Assembly (NCBI GenBank): GCA_913020665.1
Contig: CAJVZI010000001.1
Coordinates: forward strand, 26,604 to 90,603
Source: an uncultured bacterium
GTDB lineage: Bacteria > Fidelibacterota > Marinisomatia > Marinisomatales > UBA1611
Length of the DNA stretch: 64,000 nucleotides
Direction: 5' to 3'
The notes beneath the pieces were generated by a model that worked only from the letters and a program-made list of their open reading frames with translations, searched no databases and was not told the origin of the DNA. The position numbers and the translations under genes are program-made. Positions 18,450 to 27,352 of this stretch are shown here, one piece after another. Each line of letters opens with the position of its first letter. The first letter of the stretch is position 1.

Positions 18450-19467
18450 ATATCATATCCCATTTAAGCGTTAACCAAAATTGCATTTGTTCAAAACTCT
18501 TAAGATCTTTTACCCAATCATATTCGGAGTCAGTTTGACGAGTTCTATACCTTGTTGAAAAGGTGATATTAACAATATCAGTTATATTCTTTTTCAACCA
18601 AATATCATATTTAGAGTCTAAGTGGCTCCTGCCAGCATGCAAAGGATCATTAGGGTCTTCAGCATCATATACTCTTTTTTCTAAACGAGTGGAAAATCCT
18701 ATCTCACTAAAGAAAGGAACCTTTTTTTTGATCTTAATTGGCGCATACCACTCTATTGTCTCATAAGAACGATTGAAACTGCTAGGCCTTTCAGGTAAAA
18801 AATGTGATTCATTGACCGCACGACCATGATTCACTTGGAGTGCAACATTACCGATCTTTTTGATCTTATAATTCAATTTAGCTTTGTAATAAACTATATC
18901 AAGATCAAACTCTGTAAAAGGCTTTGAGTAATATCTTTGTAAATATCCACCACCAAAATTCATCCATGAGAGTTTTGATATCCGTTGGGATAACATAAGA
19001 CTTTGATTTCTATCAGTGAATAAGCATGGTGAAAGTTTATCATTACTGATATCTCTATTGGTATAGTGCCTCAAATAAAAACGATCCAGATGACGTAATG
19101 AATATTTGATATTTTTATAAGAACCCCATTTATACGCGATATCGAAGCCACCTGACCAATATTTCTTTTCTGGAGTATTTCTATAATCTGAAGATGTAAA
19201 CAGTAATTTCAGATCTAGATTCTGATATTTTGAATATATAATTGATTTTGTTGCTTGGAAGCTCAGTTTTGTAACAAAACTATCAAAAGTAGTTGACCCA
19301 CCCATGATGCTGAGATCTTGAGCAGCATCATTGAATTCATCCTTAGAGAAACGCAAAACATTATCATCATAACCACCCGTAAATCCTATGGTGTAGTCTA
19401 GGGGCGTCCCTCCCCATAAATATGAAATAAAAAAAAGAGTAAATGCTATCTGTATAAATCGAAACAT
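18436..19467 (-). CDS. outer-membrane beta-barrel protein next to pgs genes
   Basis: 343 residues with a signal peptide (IQIAFTLFFISYLWG). The rest reads as alternating amphipathic strands rich in Tyr, Phe, Trp, Arg and Lys with short turns (LDYTIGFTGGYDDNVLRFS; LSFQATKSIIYSKYQNLDLKLLF; GNVALQVNHGRAV; VNITFSTRYRTRQ; MQFWLTLKWDMIY), the hallmark of a mid-size outer-membrane barrel of perhaps 14-16 strands. 'GYDDNVLRFS' near the mature N-terminus resembles the opening of several surface barrels. I do not recognise a family name. Its start shares a base with the stop of the 292-residue gene, and it overlaps the lipoprotein gene. Given PgsB/C/W upstream, it is a candidate polymer exit channel. 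Confidence 0.65.
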   Translation of the reverse strand: MFRFIQIAFTLFFISYLWGGTPLDYTIGFTGGYDDNVLRFSKDEFNDAAQDLSIMGGSTTFDSFVTKLSFQATKSIIYSKYQNLDLKLLFTSSDYRNTPEKKYWSGGFDIAYKWGSYKNIKYSLRHLDRFYLRHYTNRDISNDKLSPCLFTDRNQSLMLSQRISKLSWMNFGGGYLQRYYSKPFTEFDLDIVYYKAKLNYKIKKIGNVALQVNHGRAVNESHFLPERPSSFNRSYETIEWYAPIKIKKKVPFFSEIGFSTRLEKRVYDAEDPNDPLHAGRSHLDSKYDIWLKKNITDIVNITFSTRYRTRQTDSEYDWVKDLKSFEQMQFWLTLKWDMIYDKY

Positions 19468-20345
19468 TAGTAAAGTATAAAACGGGTAAGAACTACTTTA
19501 TCCCTATCCAAAACTTCTAGATCATAGCGATGCTTTCCTTTTGGCACAGTAAACTCACAAGACCTCCATTTTCCTGGCACCTTATCCATCCTTCCTTCTA
19601 TTTCTGATGCTGAAGATCTTTCAGTACTGAAATAATAGGTACCGATGATCTTTTTTCCCTCACTGATTCTTAATCGATAGGATTCCTCCTGGCCCATAAT
19701 ATCTGAGAACTGAAGACGTGTCATAACCCGCATTGTTCTTTCACCATTAGCCTCGATCTGTAGTGGGAGTTCCGGACTGCATTCATAATAACTTATAGTG
19801 CTATTATCCGTACGTAACTTCACAGCGTTTTTGTGTACCATGGGTGTCAGAATTTTCTTTTTCTTTCCAACTGACTCAAATTCCTTAGTAATTAGACGTA
19901 TGAGGACGGGATATTTCTGGTCCTTATCTTCTAGAAGCTCAATAGTATGAGGTCCCTTATCTAGATTAATAAAATAATTGCCTGAATAAGTATAACTATG
20001 CTTCGGATGCTGCACAGATCGGATAGACCTCTGCACTTTATAACGGTGTTTAACAATGACAGTATCTTTTGAATCGATAACAATAGAATATTGAAATGAA
20101 TGACTTTTTTTCTTCTTCCTTATGACAGGATATCTTGATATGAACTCAATGCGACTAGGTCCTTGGACAGCATAATGAATGTTTTGGTCTTTGATAGGAT
20201 AATACAATCTCCTTTTACCATTAATGATCAATATTTCTTTCTCATCACTATTCTTTGATGGCTTAAGAAGTTTTGCTTCTAATGGCCAAGCTAATAGTAT
20301 TGCAATAATGAAGGCTAGTTTTCTATAGTAAGCTATCTGGCTCAT
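19467..20345 (-). CDS. periplasmic protein with duplicated beta domain, pgs-associated
   Basis: 292 residues with a signal peptide (LAFIIAILLAWPLEA). I see two related halves. Residues ~45-160 run 'GPSRIEFISRYPV ... YSIVIDSKDTVIVKHRYKV ... YFINLDKGPHTIELL ... VLIRLI'. Residues ~185-292 run 'GERTMRVMTRLQF ... YRLRISEGKKIIGTYYFST ... CEFTVPKGKHRYDLEVLD ... VLTRFI'. Each half looks like a small beta-sandwich ending in a 'KG.H...LE' hairpin. No named family is known to me. Its ATG overlaps the end of pgsW by 23 bases, and its stop overlaps the barrel start. A periplasmic bridging role between PgsW and the barrel is inference from coupling. Confidence 0.65.
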   Translation of the reverse strand: MSQIAYYRKLAFIIAILLAWPLEAKLLKPSKNSDEKEILIINGKRRLYYPIKDQNIHYAVQGPSRIEFISRYPVIRKKKKSHSFQYSIVIDSKDTVIVKHRYKVQRSIRSVQHPKHSYTYSGNYFINLDKGPHTIELLEDKDQKYPVLIRLITKEFESVGKKKKILTPMVHKNAVKLRTDNSTISYYECSPELPLQIEANGERTMRVMTRLQFSDIMGQEESYRLRISEGKKIIGTYYFSTERSSASEIEGRMDKVPGKWRSCEFTVPKGKHRYDLEVLDRDKVVLTRFILY

Positions 20346-21474
20346 GCTGTAATAAATGCTCTTTTATCTTTTGTTTACTATGCAACCCAACAGAAAATAC
20401 ACTACCGCCTACGATCAAAAGGCAAATGGCTGCTACCCATACATTATATCTTTCATCTGCGTATAAACTTCCGGTACCTATTTCAGGGATCGGTATCGGT
20501 GCAAATGGCATCTTAAACTGCTCTGTAAGGGGTCGAATATTAAGAATATGTAGGCCTGGAACATTAGAATTTAAAAATTTAGAAAATACACCTTCAATTC
20601 CACCAGGTCGTCCTATATCTGAGATATCTGATCTCAATACCACTCCAGGCGGTAATAGCTTAAGATTAAAACTAGTTCCGAGACTAGCAACACCACCACC
20701 CACATTGATAATTGCCTTATAATCAGTTATGGGCTTAAAACCAGAGAATAGATCCATTCTATATTGAATATTATCTGCAAGCCTGTCTTTGCGAATCATC
20801 TGTATACCATGGCCAGTAATATTATCTGCAATGATCTTTCTCCCTGCAGGAGACAACAAGCGTCCCATATCATTGCGCCCACCAATAGATGCAGCAAAAC
20901 TTTTTGAAGGAATAAGGTCGTTTTTAAAAAGAATTGACTCCATATCTAACCAGGTGAAATCCACCTGATTTGCTCCCCATTGTGAAGCACCAACACTTGT
21001 AATGGATATAGGGTGTAACCCTAACGCTTTACATGCTGTAAGAACTGCTATATTTGCACCAGGCATTGACCCTGTCATTAAAATTGCAACTGTGTCTTTG
21101 GCGACTAAATTCAATTGGGCCATTAGATCAACGATCGCTGCTGAAAAATTAGGATCCAACGTGGTCAATTTAGAATCAAGATCACCTTCATCCGTTGTGA
21201 TCAAACTAAAGGGGCTACCCACCAACCCTGTTTCATTTGGGTCATTTTCAATATCAATGAAGACACTTGATTCCATCCTAGTATCTTTCAATGTTTCCAT
21301 CGCATTTTTCATAAGCCTAGCAGCCTTAACCTTTGCATCATATGAGCCAGAAACATCAATGGTCCTTATGCTGACCGAGATAATAAAACAGATCATGGAT
21401 AACAATGACAACAGCACCAGAGTAGAGGTCTTTTGAATGGCCGGTATGAAAGGCTGTTTTTTATAATTATTCAA
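20323..21474 (-). CDS. pgsW: poly-gamma-glutamate system protein PgsW
   Basis: 383 residues. It matches the PgsW-type 'poly-gamma-glutamate system protein' family: an N-terminal membrane anchor (STLVLLSLLSMICFIISVSI), a large domain with 'MTGSMPGANIAVLTACKALGL' and 'GASQWGANQVDFTWLDME', 'AASIGGRNDMGRL', 'AIINVGGGVASLG', and a C-terminal membrane helix (WVAAICLLIVGGSVFSVG) with a short basic tail. The track begins at TTG 21489. I prefer the TTG at 21474, because a GGTGGAG ribosome site lies 7 bases before it and this leaves an 8-base overlap with pgsC. The family co-occurs with PgsB/PgsC in place of the usual capA/pgsA; its biochemical role is not established. Confidence 0.85.
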   Translation of the reverse strand: MNNYKKQPFIPAIQKTSTLVLLSLLSMICFIISVSIRTIDVSGSYDAKVKAARLMKNAMETLKDTRMESSVFIDIENDPNETGLVGSPFSLITTDEGDLDSKLTTLDPNFSAAIVDLMAQLNLVAKDTVAILMTGSMPGANIAVLTACKALGLHPISITSVGASQWGANQVDFTWLDMESILFKNDLIPSKSFAASIGGRNDMGRLLSPAGRKIIADNITGHGIQMIRKDRLADNIQYRMDLFSGFKPITDYKAIINVGGGVASLGTSFNLKLLPPGVVLRSDISDIGRPGGIEGVFSKFLNSNVPGLHILNIRPLTEQFKMPFAPIPIPEIGTGSLYADERYNVWVAAICLLIVGGSVFSVGLHSKQKIKEHLLQHEPDSLL

Positions 21475-21910
21475 AAAGGACTCCACCAAAAAGTAGAATA
21501 ACAGATAGCTTGACCATTACAGCTGTTAGAATAACAACAGATAGTGTCCGTATGATCCCTTGTCGATCCATCCAATTAGCGATCAGACCAGGAATAATAT
21601 TTCCAATCACAGCTACCGAACCTATATCCTGGGGTAAATAAATAAAATTTCTCGAAATGTAGCCAAAGAAAAATCCAAGTATCAATGCCAGAACTATTCG
21701 ACGCTTCCCGTAAAGGAACATGACTCTTCCCATGCCCTGAATGATAGCCCATACCAATATAGCAACGAGAAATGTTACTATCACTTGCAGTGGTTCATGA
21801 AGATATAAAGCAATATAACCAGGAACAATAATACCACCTGCCGTAACTCCAAGAGTTTCGGATAGTACTAAACTAAGGAAAATACCTAAACCAATACTGA
21901 TCTCAACCAT
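21467..21910 (-). CDS. pgsC: poly-gamma-glutamate synthesis membrane protein PgsC/CapC
   Basis: 147 residues, the normal size for PgsC/CapC (~149). It is almost wholly hydrophobic with four to five membrane helices. Family signatures are visible: 'ETLGVTAGGIIVPGYIALYL' at residues ~19-38, 'VTFLVAILVW' and 'LYGKRRIVLALILGFFFGY'. It forms the membrane synthase with PgsB, adding glutamate through gamma-amide bonds at the inner membrane. The start overlaps the pgsB stop by 8 bases (ATGGTTGA), and its end overlaps pgsW. The strict pgsB-pgsC-pgsW order supports one polymer system. Confidence 0.93.
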   Translation of the reverse strand: MVEISIGLGIFLSLVLSETLGVTAGGIIVPGYIALYLHEPLQVIVTFLVAILVWAIIQGMGRVMFLYGKRRIVLALILGFFFGYISRNFIYLPQDIGSVAVIGNIIPGLIANWMDRQGIIRTLSVVILTAVMVKLSVILLFGGVLFE

Positions 21911-23084
21911 GGTGCCTATACTCTGAGATCAATTGTAATATTTCTTGCCCAGCTCCAACTTGATTACCAATGGCATATATTAATGTATCATTTGGTAGTT
22001 CTTCTAAATGCGTTACTACATTAATAAGCGGTTCATCAAGTCCCAAAACTTTTACACTTGTCTTGGGAGAATGATGTACTAGTCCTTTTACGGTAGATGC
22101 GACCTTATCCCCTCTTATGATAAAGTGATCAGGCTTGATCTGTTCTAAAGTAAGCTCTATCATTTGCCGGGTTCTCAATGGTCTGTCTTCCCTAGAATTA
22201 AAAAAAATGCAGGTACCGCCATCAGCTGGATAACGACCAATGACAAATTTCCATATCTGTAGTGTTGAGACTGGATCATTTGCTGCCATACCGTTTACAA
22301 ATTGTAATCTTTTTTCTTTTACATCTAGATTCCACGCTATCAAAGCTCCTACATCAGGCTGTACTTTATGCATTCCTGCAAGTGCAATGTCCCTGCTTAC
22401 ACCTGCTTTTTCACAAGTATCCAGCGCTACTGCAACATTTGAAGGATGCTCCATATAGGTAAACTGATCTAATTCGTCATCCGTAACTGAACTATGATCT
22501 GAAAGTATGAAGTCAGATCCATTAGATTCTGCAACTTCTTCTAATATATTCGTTTTTTGGTCCTCTGCAGTTATAAGGATACCATTCAACGGGATCGTAT
22601 TGCATAAACTATATGCCACATCATCCTCAGTTGGTCCCATTTCATCTAAGTGATCCGGACGAACATTAGTAATGACACCGATATGCGACCTCACCATTTG
22701 ATGCTCAGCTATCCATTGATATTGAGGTTGTACTGCCATGCATTCCATAACCACCGCCTCTGGTTTCTCTGAGGCAAAATAATTAAGTAATCGTACCTGC
22801 TCACCTATCGAGGGTAAACGAAGCCGATGGATTATACGGTCTTTTCCTTCTGCATCAATTACTCTTGGGGCAGTACCTGTGGTTTTTGCAAATGTTCTGA
22901 TCCCTCCTTCTCGGAGCCCTGCTGCCACAAGGCGAGTTACGCTGGACTTTCCTCGAGTACCATTAACATGTATTCTGAGTGGGATCGCATCTAAAGAACG
23001 AAGATGATATTGAAATTCAAGTATGCCAGCAATACATAGTGCAAAAGCGAGTGTGCCAAGCACAATAAGGGGGATAGTTGCCAT
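21903..23084 (-). CDS. pgsB: poly-gamma-glutamate synthase PgsB/CapB
   Basis: 393 residues, the typical length for CapB/PgsB. This ATP-dependent amide ligase of the Mur-ligase superfamily joins glutamates through gamma-carboxylates. An N-terminal membrane helix (IPLIVLGTLAFALCIAGIL) precedes the P-loop GTRGKSS at residues 42-48 (HVNGTRGKSSVTRL). 'FAKTTGTAPRVI', 'VMECMAVQPQYQW', 'GVITNVRPDHLDEMGPT' and 'FNSREDRPLRTRQM' are further family blocks. No Mur-type C-terminal domain is fused. It starts 20 bp after the C25-dockerin gene and is the first gene of the overlapping pgs block. No pgsA/capA (membrane metallophosphatase-like) or pgsE homolog is in the window. Confidence 0.95.
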   Translation of the reverse strand: MATIPLIVLGTLAFALCIAGILEFQYHLRSLDAIPLRIHVNGTRGKSSVTRLVAAGLREGGIRTFAKTTGTAPRVIDAEGKDRIIHRLRLPSIGEQVRLLNYFASEKPEAVVMECMAVQPQYQWIAEHQMVRSHIGVITNVRPDHLDEMGPTEDDVAYSLCNTIPLNGILITAEDQKTNILEEVAESNGSDFILSDHSSVTDDELDQFTYMEHPSNVAVALDTCEKAGVSRDIALAGMHKVQPDVGALIAWNLDVKEKRLQFVNGMAANDPVSTLQIWKFVIGRYPADGGTCIFFNSREDRPLRTRQMIELTLEQIKPDHFIIRGDKVASTVKGLVHHSPKTSVKVLGLDEPLINVVTHLEELPNDTLIYAIGNQVGAGQEILQLISEYRHHG

Positions 23085-23104
23085 TACATCTTGAATAGAT
23101 CTTT

Positions 23105-26100
23105 CTAGTCTTGGTTATACCCCATGATCATCTGGATCAGAGATATTAGGTCCATAACATTGACCATACCATCACCATTGATATCACCAAAGAAGGGGTT
23201 CACCTGTCCTTCATACCCTAAATTAAAATCTACCAGCAACATTAGGTCATAGATGTCTATAACTTCATCGTAGTTCAGGTCTCCTTCCAGCCTCATATCA
23301 CTCCCACGTGTGGTGATCAATACAGCCGTTTCATCTGATAATTCCATTGCAGCATCGTGATAGGTATCATTGAATGTATACTGTAGACCTCTGGTCATGG
23401 TATGATCTTCTATACCAACTGAACAATAATTTCCATGTATCTGATCCCAACTATAAGAGCCATATGAAGTATTATTGAATTCTTTGTATTGCAAAAGTAT
23501 CTCACCATCTCCAGTAGGTGTAATGTAATAGCTAGGATCGTAAAGCACTGCCTGGAATGTTTCTAGTGAATTGTTTTGATACGTACGAACCTCTGACCAC
23601 TCTACATAAAATTTCTTCTCAATCTGGTCATGCCAAGTGTACACCCTACCTCCATTGGAAAGTTTAAGATCATCCCAGAAAACTGCTATCATTTTTGCAG
23701 GTCCACCAACCCCTGGCATCTGATAATTTCGAAATGATTCCAGATCTGTCTCACCCATTGCGATCCAACCATTTGAACATATACTGATCTCGTCATACTC
23801 TTGACCATAGAACTTAAAAGTGAATGGTAAGCTTATGGTCTCAACATCGTCCTGGTTATTTCCACTATCAGTAAGCGAATTCAGATGAGTACCTGGCCCA
23901 CCTTCTCTCGCATCGATCTCGACCCAATTATAAGTAGGAGCTAGCACATAGTTAATATCCTCATTATCGTAGATATAATATCCATAGGAATCAGGTCCAA
24001 CAGGGTCATTGACAGTAGGCTCTCCTATTTGAACCTCAATGATAGAATTTGATGTATACCCCTCTTCGGTCTCAAGGCTAACGATCAAATGTGCTATGGC
24101 TCCAGGAATGGTCACATCAAGAGCACTTAGTTCAAAATAATCATTACCATTGAATGAAGATTCTCCAGAGTTAATAGATACCCAGGTTCCGTTATCATCC
24201 AGTATTTCTATAAATGGTGATGCACATGTTATTGTACCAGAAACTGACACCGCATGTGTAGAACCTGTATTATTTAGCTCGATCTTTACAAATGAGGATT
24301 CTCCGGGTGTTAATACATCACTGGCTGAGCCCAATACATCTACATCTATTGCACTAAGTTGATTGCCATGCACACTAATATCTAAAATTCCATCAAAACT
24401 TCCACCATCACTATCTAAAAAGGTAACCAGAAGATCGAGGTCTGCACCATCATGCAGTCCATCATTCAATACCACAACAAATGGTACGCTTCCATTTGAA
24501 GTTTCACCTGAAGCAATATCTCCAAATTCTACCATGTTTGCTGTAGTGTCAATTGACACATTCCCACTTGTTGATGACATGTATCCAATAACATTTGTCG
24601 CATCTTCTGAACCATAGTTTTTTGCGCTGACAAAGATCTCCAATGTCTCACCACCATTTGCAATAAGATCACCATTACCATTTGATAGGCCAGAGCCATC
24701 ATCATCAATTGTATAAGGCGATGGTGCAACTCCAATCGCTACACCAGGGTCATGGATCTGGAATGAGCTTTGATATGGGTAATGATTTTTCTTTGTAACC
24801 GTTACAAGAACCTCACCAGTCTCCGTAGATGTGATCGGCAACCTAACAGATCCTTGGTCATCAGTGTAACCTGATTCAAATATCTCATCATCCATAAGTA
24901 TCGTTACCCAGGCGTTCTCAACAGGGCCATTATCTTTATCTACTGTAATATCAATAAAATTTGATCCTGTTGTTATTGAAAATGGATGCGTTACCGTAGT
25001 CATTTCAGGATAATCGGTCCACATTTGGAGGGACGATTCGCCCATCAAATTATTCCAGTGAGTAAATATATGGCAGTAATTATTTGGGTTAGACGGGTAG
25101 TTGTGATAGAGCATCATCTTACCATACATCAATGCCGCACCAGGAGTTTCAAGGCCTTCCAATAAGGCCGCATAGTAGAAGCCCATATCAACAATATTGT
25201 TGAACATGGTGTGCGTACCAAGTGTTGCTGTACCTACACAAACAACAGACCCTTTCGGGTTGGACGCTGTGCCTGCTCTTAAAAAAGACTCTGATAGAGC
25301 CTCATTGCTTGATGCAAATGATCCTGTACCACATGTGATCACCGTGGCAACGGGCAACATAAAACCATTTGATGTGCTATTAACATTGCTGGAACCAAAA
25401 CCACTCACACCATAGTAACCTCTGTAATTAAAAAAGGATACACCATCGTTCAATCCGGATACCATTTGGCTTGGGAAAGAACCACTGTATACCGTATTCA
25501 CTTCCTCAAAACCGGCTAGGTCCAGTAGCTCATGTATATGTTCATTAGTGATCACACATGATATACCAGATGTGTTTGGATCTCCTACCAAGCAGGCGCG
25601 TTGGAACCAATTTTCATTCATATAAGGATTCGATTCATAATTCAGTGTCTTACTTATGATCGTATTCAAATGAGAGCTTGAAGAAAAAGACATCCTTCCA
25701 ATGAAAACCTCAGGATATACGTCTCCACCTTCTAAAGTTGTATAAGGTTGATCTCCCTCACCATTATAGCCACTGTATGATTCGGTCCAGGTAGGTATAT
25801 CGTAGCTACCAGTAGCATCCCCTACAATATTGACATGCACGGGTGGGTTATCCCAAGTCTCGTATGCTTCTTCAATATAATCTTTTAGGTTATTTCTATT
25901 ATTGACCACATTGGAAGACGAAACATATTGCACATCATATCCCACTCTTTTCTTCCAATCCATAAGCTCCTCAACTGTGCCTAATAGATTGCCAATATTA
26001 TTTGGTAGAACATAGAGTATACAAGGACGCTGGTATTCGACTTCGTCTCGAGACATTGAACTATAGTTCACTACAAGTGATTCATATAAGACCTCGAACT

Positions 26101-26698
26101 CACGAGACCTTTTTTGAGGGATAAAAGGCATCTCAACAGAGCCTGATTCAACCAGCTGTATATCAGCGTTTTGAATGATCGTTAGGTTTTTTGTTTGAGG
26201 GTCATACTGGAAAGGGGTCATTGACACCTGGACCATAACAATATCTCTAAATACCATTGGCTCAGAAATAGTTGCGATCTGCTCTGGAAAAGTTATACTC
26301 TGATCATAGACGCTACCTTTGGTATAATTTTCAGTCAGCTCTGGCTCCCAGGTCTGGAATGGCAATACATCTACATTTTCAATGATCTCGGATTCGTGAA
26401 TCGTGATCTCAACCTCAAAGGACTTCCCAGGTTCAACAGCATAGAAAGTAGATACCGTAGGGAGATCAGGGTCTCCAGATCGTGACTTGGACCCAGCACC
26501 AGGCATTTCAGGCTTGATATAGGTAATTCCATCCTGGATTACCTCTTTTAATTCGTATCCTGAATTAGAAAAAGTCAGTTGTTTTTCTACACTAGTAGCA
26601 TTAAAAACACTGTGAATTGCTTCAGGTGTAGATGCTTCTGATGCAATTAAAATGCTAAAAGCTGAAATTATCCATAACCGACTGCATATTTTTATCAT
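23105..26698 (-). CDS. gingipain-like C25 family protein with C-terminal dockerin repeats
   Basis: 1197 residues with a signal peptide (SRLWIISAFSILIASEA). An N-terminal propeptide-like region (~50-220) precedes a C25 caspase-like domain (~225-600): 'DYIEEAYETWDNPPVHVNIVGD', 'PEVFIGRMSFSSSS', 'GVSFFNYRGYYGVSGFG', 'VATVITCGTGSFASSNE', 'GSVVCVGTAT', 'LMGESSLQMW'. Cys is kept (VITCGTG), but the gingipain GHG histidine position reads GYY. Ig-like domains follow, then the 'LPFTFKFYGQEYDEISICSNGW' module shared with two other proteases. The end is a type I dockerin-like pair of EF-hand loops (GDLNYDEVIDIYDLMLLVD; GDINGDGMVNVMDLISLIQMI) and not a T9SS tail. It lies 8 bp after the prepilin peptidase gene and 20 bp before pgsB. 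Confidence 0.85.
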   Translation of the reverse strand: MIKICSRLWIISAFSILIASEASTPEAIHSVFNATSVEKQLTFSNSGYELKEVIQDGITYIKPEMPGAGSKSRSGDPDLPTVSTFYAVEPGKSFEVEITIHESEIIENVDVLPFQTWEPELTENYTKGSVYDQSITFPEQIATISEPMVFRDIVMVQVSMTPFQYDPQTKNLTIIQNADIQLVESGSVEMPFIPQKRSREFEVLYESLVVNYSSMSRDEVEYQRPCILYVLPNNIGNLLGTVEELMDWKKRVGYDVQYVSSSNVVNNRNNLKDYIEEAYETWDNPPVHVNIVGDATGSYDIPTWTESYSGYNGEGDQPYTTLEGGDVYPEVFIGRMSFSSSSHLNTIISKTLNYESNPYMNENWFQRACLVGDPNTSGISCVITNEHIHELLDLAGFEEVNTVYSGSFPSQMVSGLNDGVSFFNYRGYYGVSGFGSSNVNSTSNGFMLPVATVITCGTGSFASSNEALSESFLRAGTASNPKGSVVCVGTATLGTHTMFNNIVDMGFYYAALLEGLETPGAALMYGKMMLYHNYPSNPNNYCHIFTHWNNLMGESSLQMWTDYPEMTTVTHPFSITTGSNFIDITVDKDNGPVENAWVTILMDDEIFESGYTDDQGSVRLPITSTETGEVLVTVTKKNHYPYQSSFQIHDPGVAIGVAPSPYTIDDDGSGLSNGNGDLIANGGETLEIFVSAKNYGSEDATNVIGYMSSTSGNVSIDTTANMVEFGDIASGETSNGSVPFVVVLNDGLHDGADLDLLVTFLDSDGGSFDGILDISVHGNQLSAIDVDVLGSASDVLTPGESSFVKIELNNTGSTHAVSVSGTITCASPFIEILDDNGTWVSINSGESSFNGNDYFELSALDVTIPGAIAHLIVSLETEEGYTSNSIIEVQIGEPTVNDPVGPDSYGYYIYDNEDINYVLAPTYNWVEIDAREGGPGTHLNSLTDSGNNQDDVETISLPFTFKFYGQEYDEISICSNGWIAMGETDLESFRNYQMPGVGGPAKMIAVFWDDLKLSNGGRVYTWHDQIEKKFYVEWSEVRTYQNNSLETFQAVLYDPSYYITPTGDGEILLQYKEFNNTSYGSYSWDQIHGNYCSVGIEDHTMTRGLQYTFNDTYHDAAMELSDETAVLITTRGSDMRLEGDLNYDEVIDIYDLMLLVDFNLGYEGQVNPFFGDINGDGMVNVMDLISLIQMIMGYNQD

Positions 26699-26706
26699 GT
26701 CTGCCT

Positions 26707-27351
26707 CTATTGTAATATCAATAAATGAAAGAATTCTGGGTAGTAGAAACTACCAACATATGTACCCGTTCCTGCAATAGATAAAAACGGGGCCATTGGC
26801 ATTGCCCTATCCTTATCAAAATCTGTTACTATAGAAACGCCTATCCAAGTCAATAAACTCAAAACAGACGCACTAAACAAGGTGATAGCCATCCTCGTTG
26901 GTCCTAACCAGGCACCTAATACCACACCCATCTGTATATCTCCAAATCCCATACCCTGGCGTTTTGTTATCATCCAGAGTAGACCCATGATCATCAACGG
27001 TATCATCGCTCCAACGAAAACACCCCATAAAGCAGAACTAATGTGCATCACATTCATGACTATTCCGAACAGTGCTAAGCCTAGTCCAATGAGAATAAAA
27101 ATAAGAGGTATTTGGAATGTTTTGTAGTCAACAAAAGCAATACCGGCTAATACAATAACAATGGATGAAAATAATATAGCCTCAGTTAATGGTAGATTTA
27201 AAAATGCCCAAGACCATGATGCCACACCTATGAGTTCAATACTTGGATCTTTCGAGCTCACAACATAGCCATCAATGGATAACCAATTAATAATTCGCCT
27301 TACAGCATACCCTGCTATGATTCCTCCAAAAACCGGTAAGGTCAATTCCAT
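26707..27351 (-). CDS. pilD: prepilin peptidase (A24A), no methylase domain
   Basis: 214 residues with about six membrane helices. The two catalytic aspartates of type IV prepilin peptidases are visible: D75 in 'AFVDYKTFQIP' and D138 in 'GMGFGDIQMG' (the GxGD motif). It cleaves the pilin leader at the Gly|Phe/Met/Ile site at the inner membrane. PilD is usually 250-290 residues with a cytoplasmic CxxC...CxxC methylase domain between the first two helices. Here that whole insert and its cysteines are missing, so it may cleave without N-methylation, or a separate methylase exists. It lies 1 bp after pilC. The product of this gene would process the five prepilin-like proteins encoded upstream. 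Confidence 0.88.
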   Translation of the reverse strand: MELTLPVFGGIIAGYAVRRIINWLSIDGYVVSSKDPSIELIGVASWSWAFLNLPLTEAILFSSIVIVLAGIAFVDYKTFQIPLIFILIGLGLALFGIVMNVMHISSALWGVFVGAMIPLMIMGLLWMITKRQGMGFGDIQMGVVLGAWLGPTRMAITLFSASVLSLLTWIGVSIVTDFDKDRAMPMAPFLSIAGTGTYVGSFYYPEFFHLLILQ

Positions 27352-27352
27352 A

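Noticed and set aside
21002-21436. 144-residue plus-strand ORF
   Set aside because: It is antisense to pgsW, with no start context or recognisable domain.
23105-26698. C25 protein as the T9SS sortase PorU
   Set aside because: It lacks the catalytic His position, ends in a dockerin, and no other por gene is nearby.
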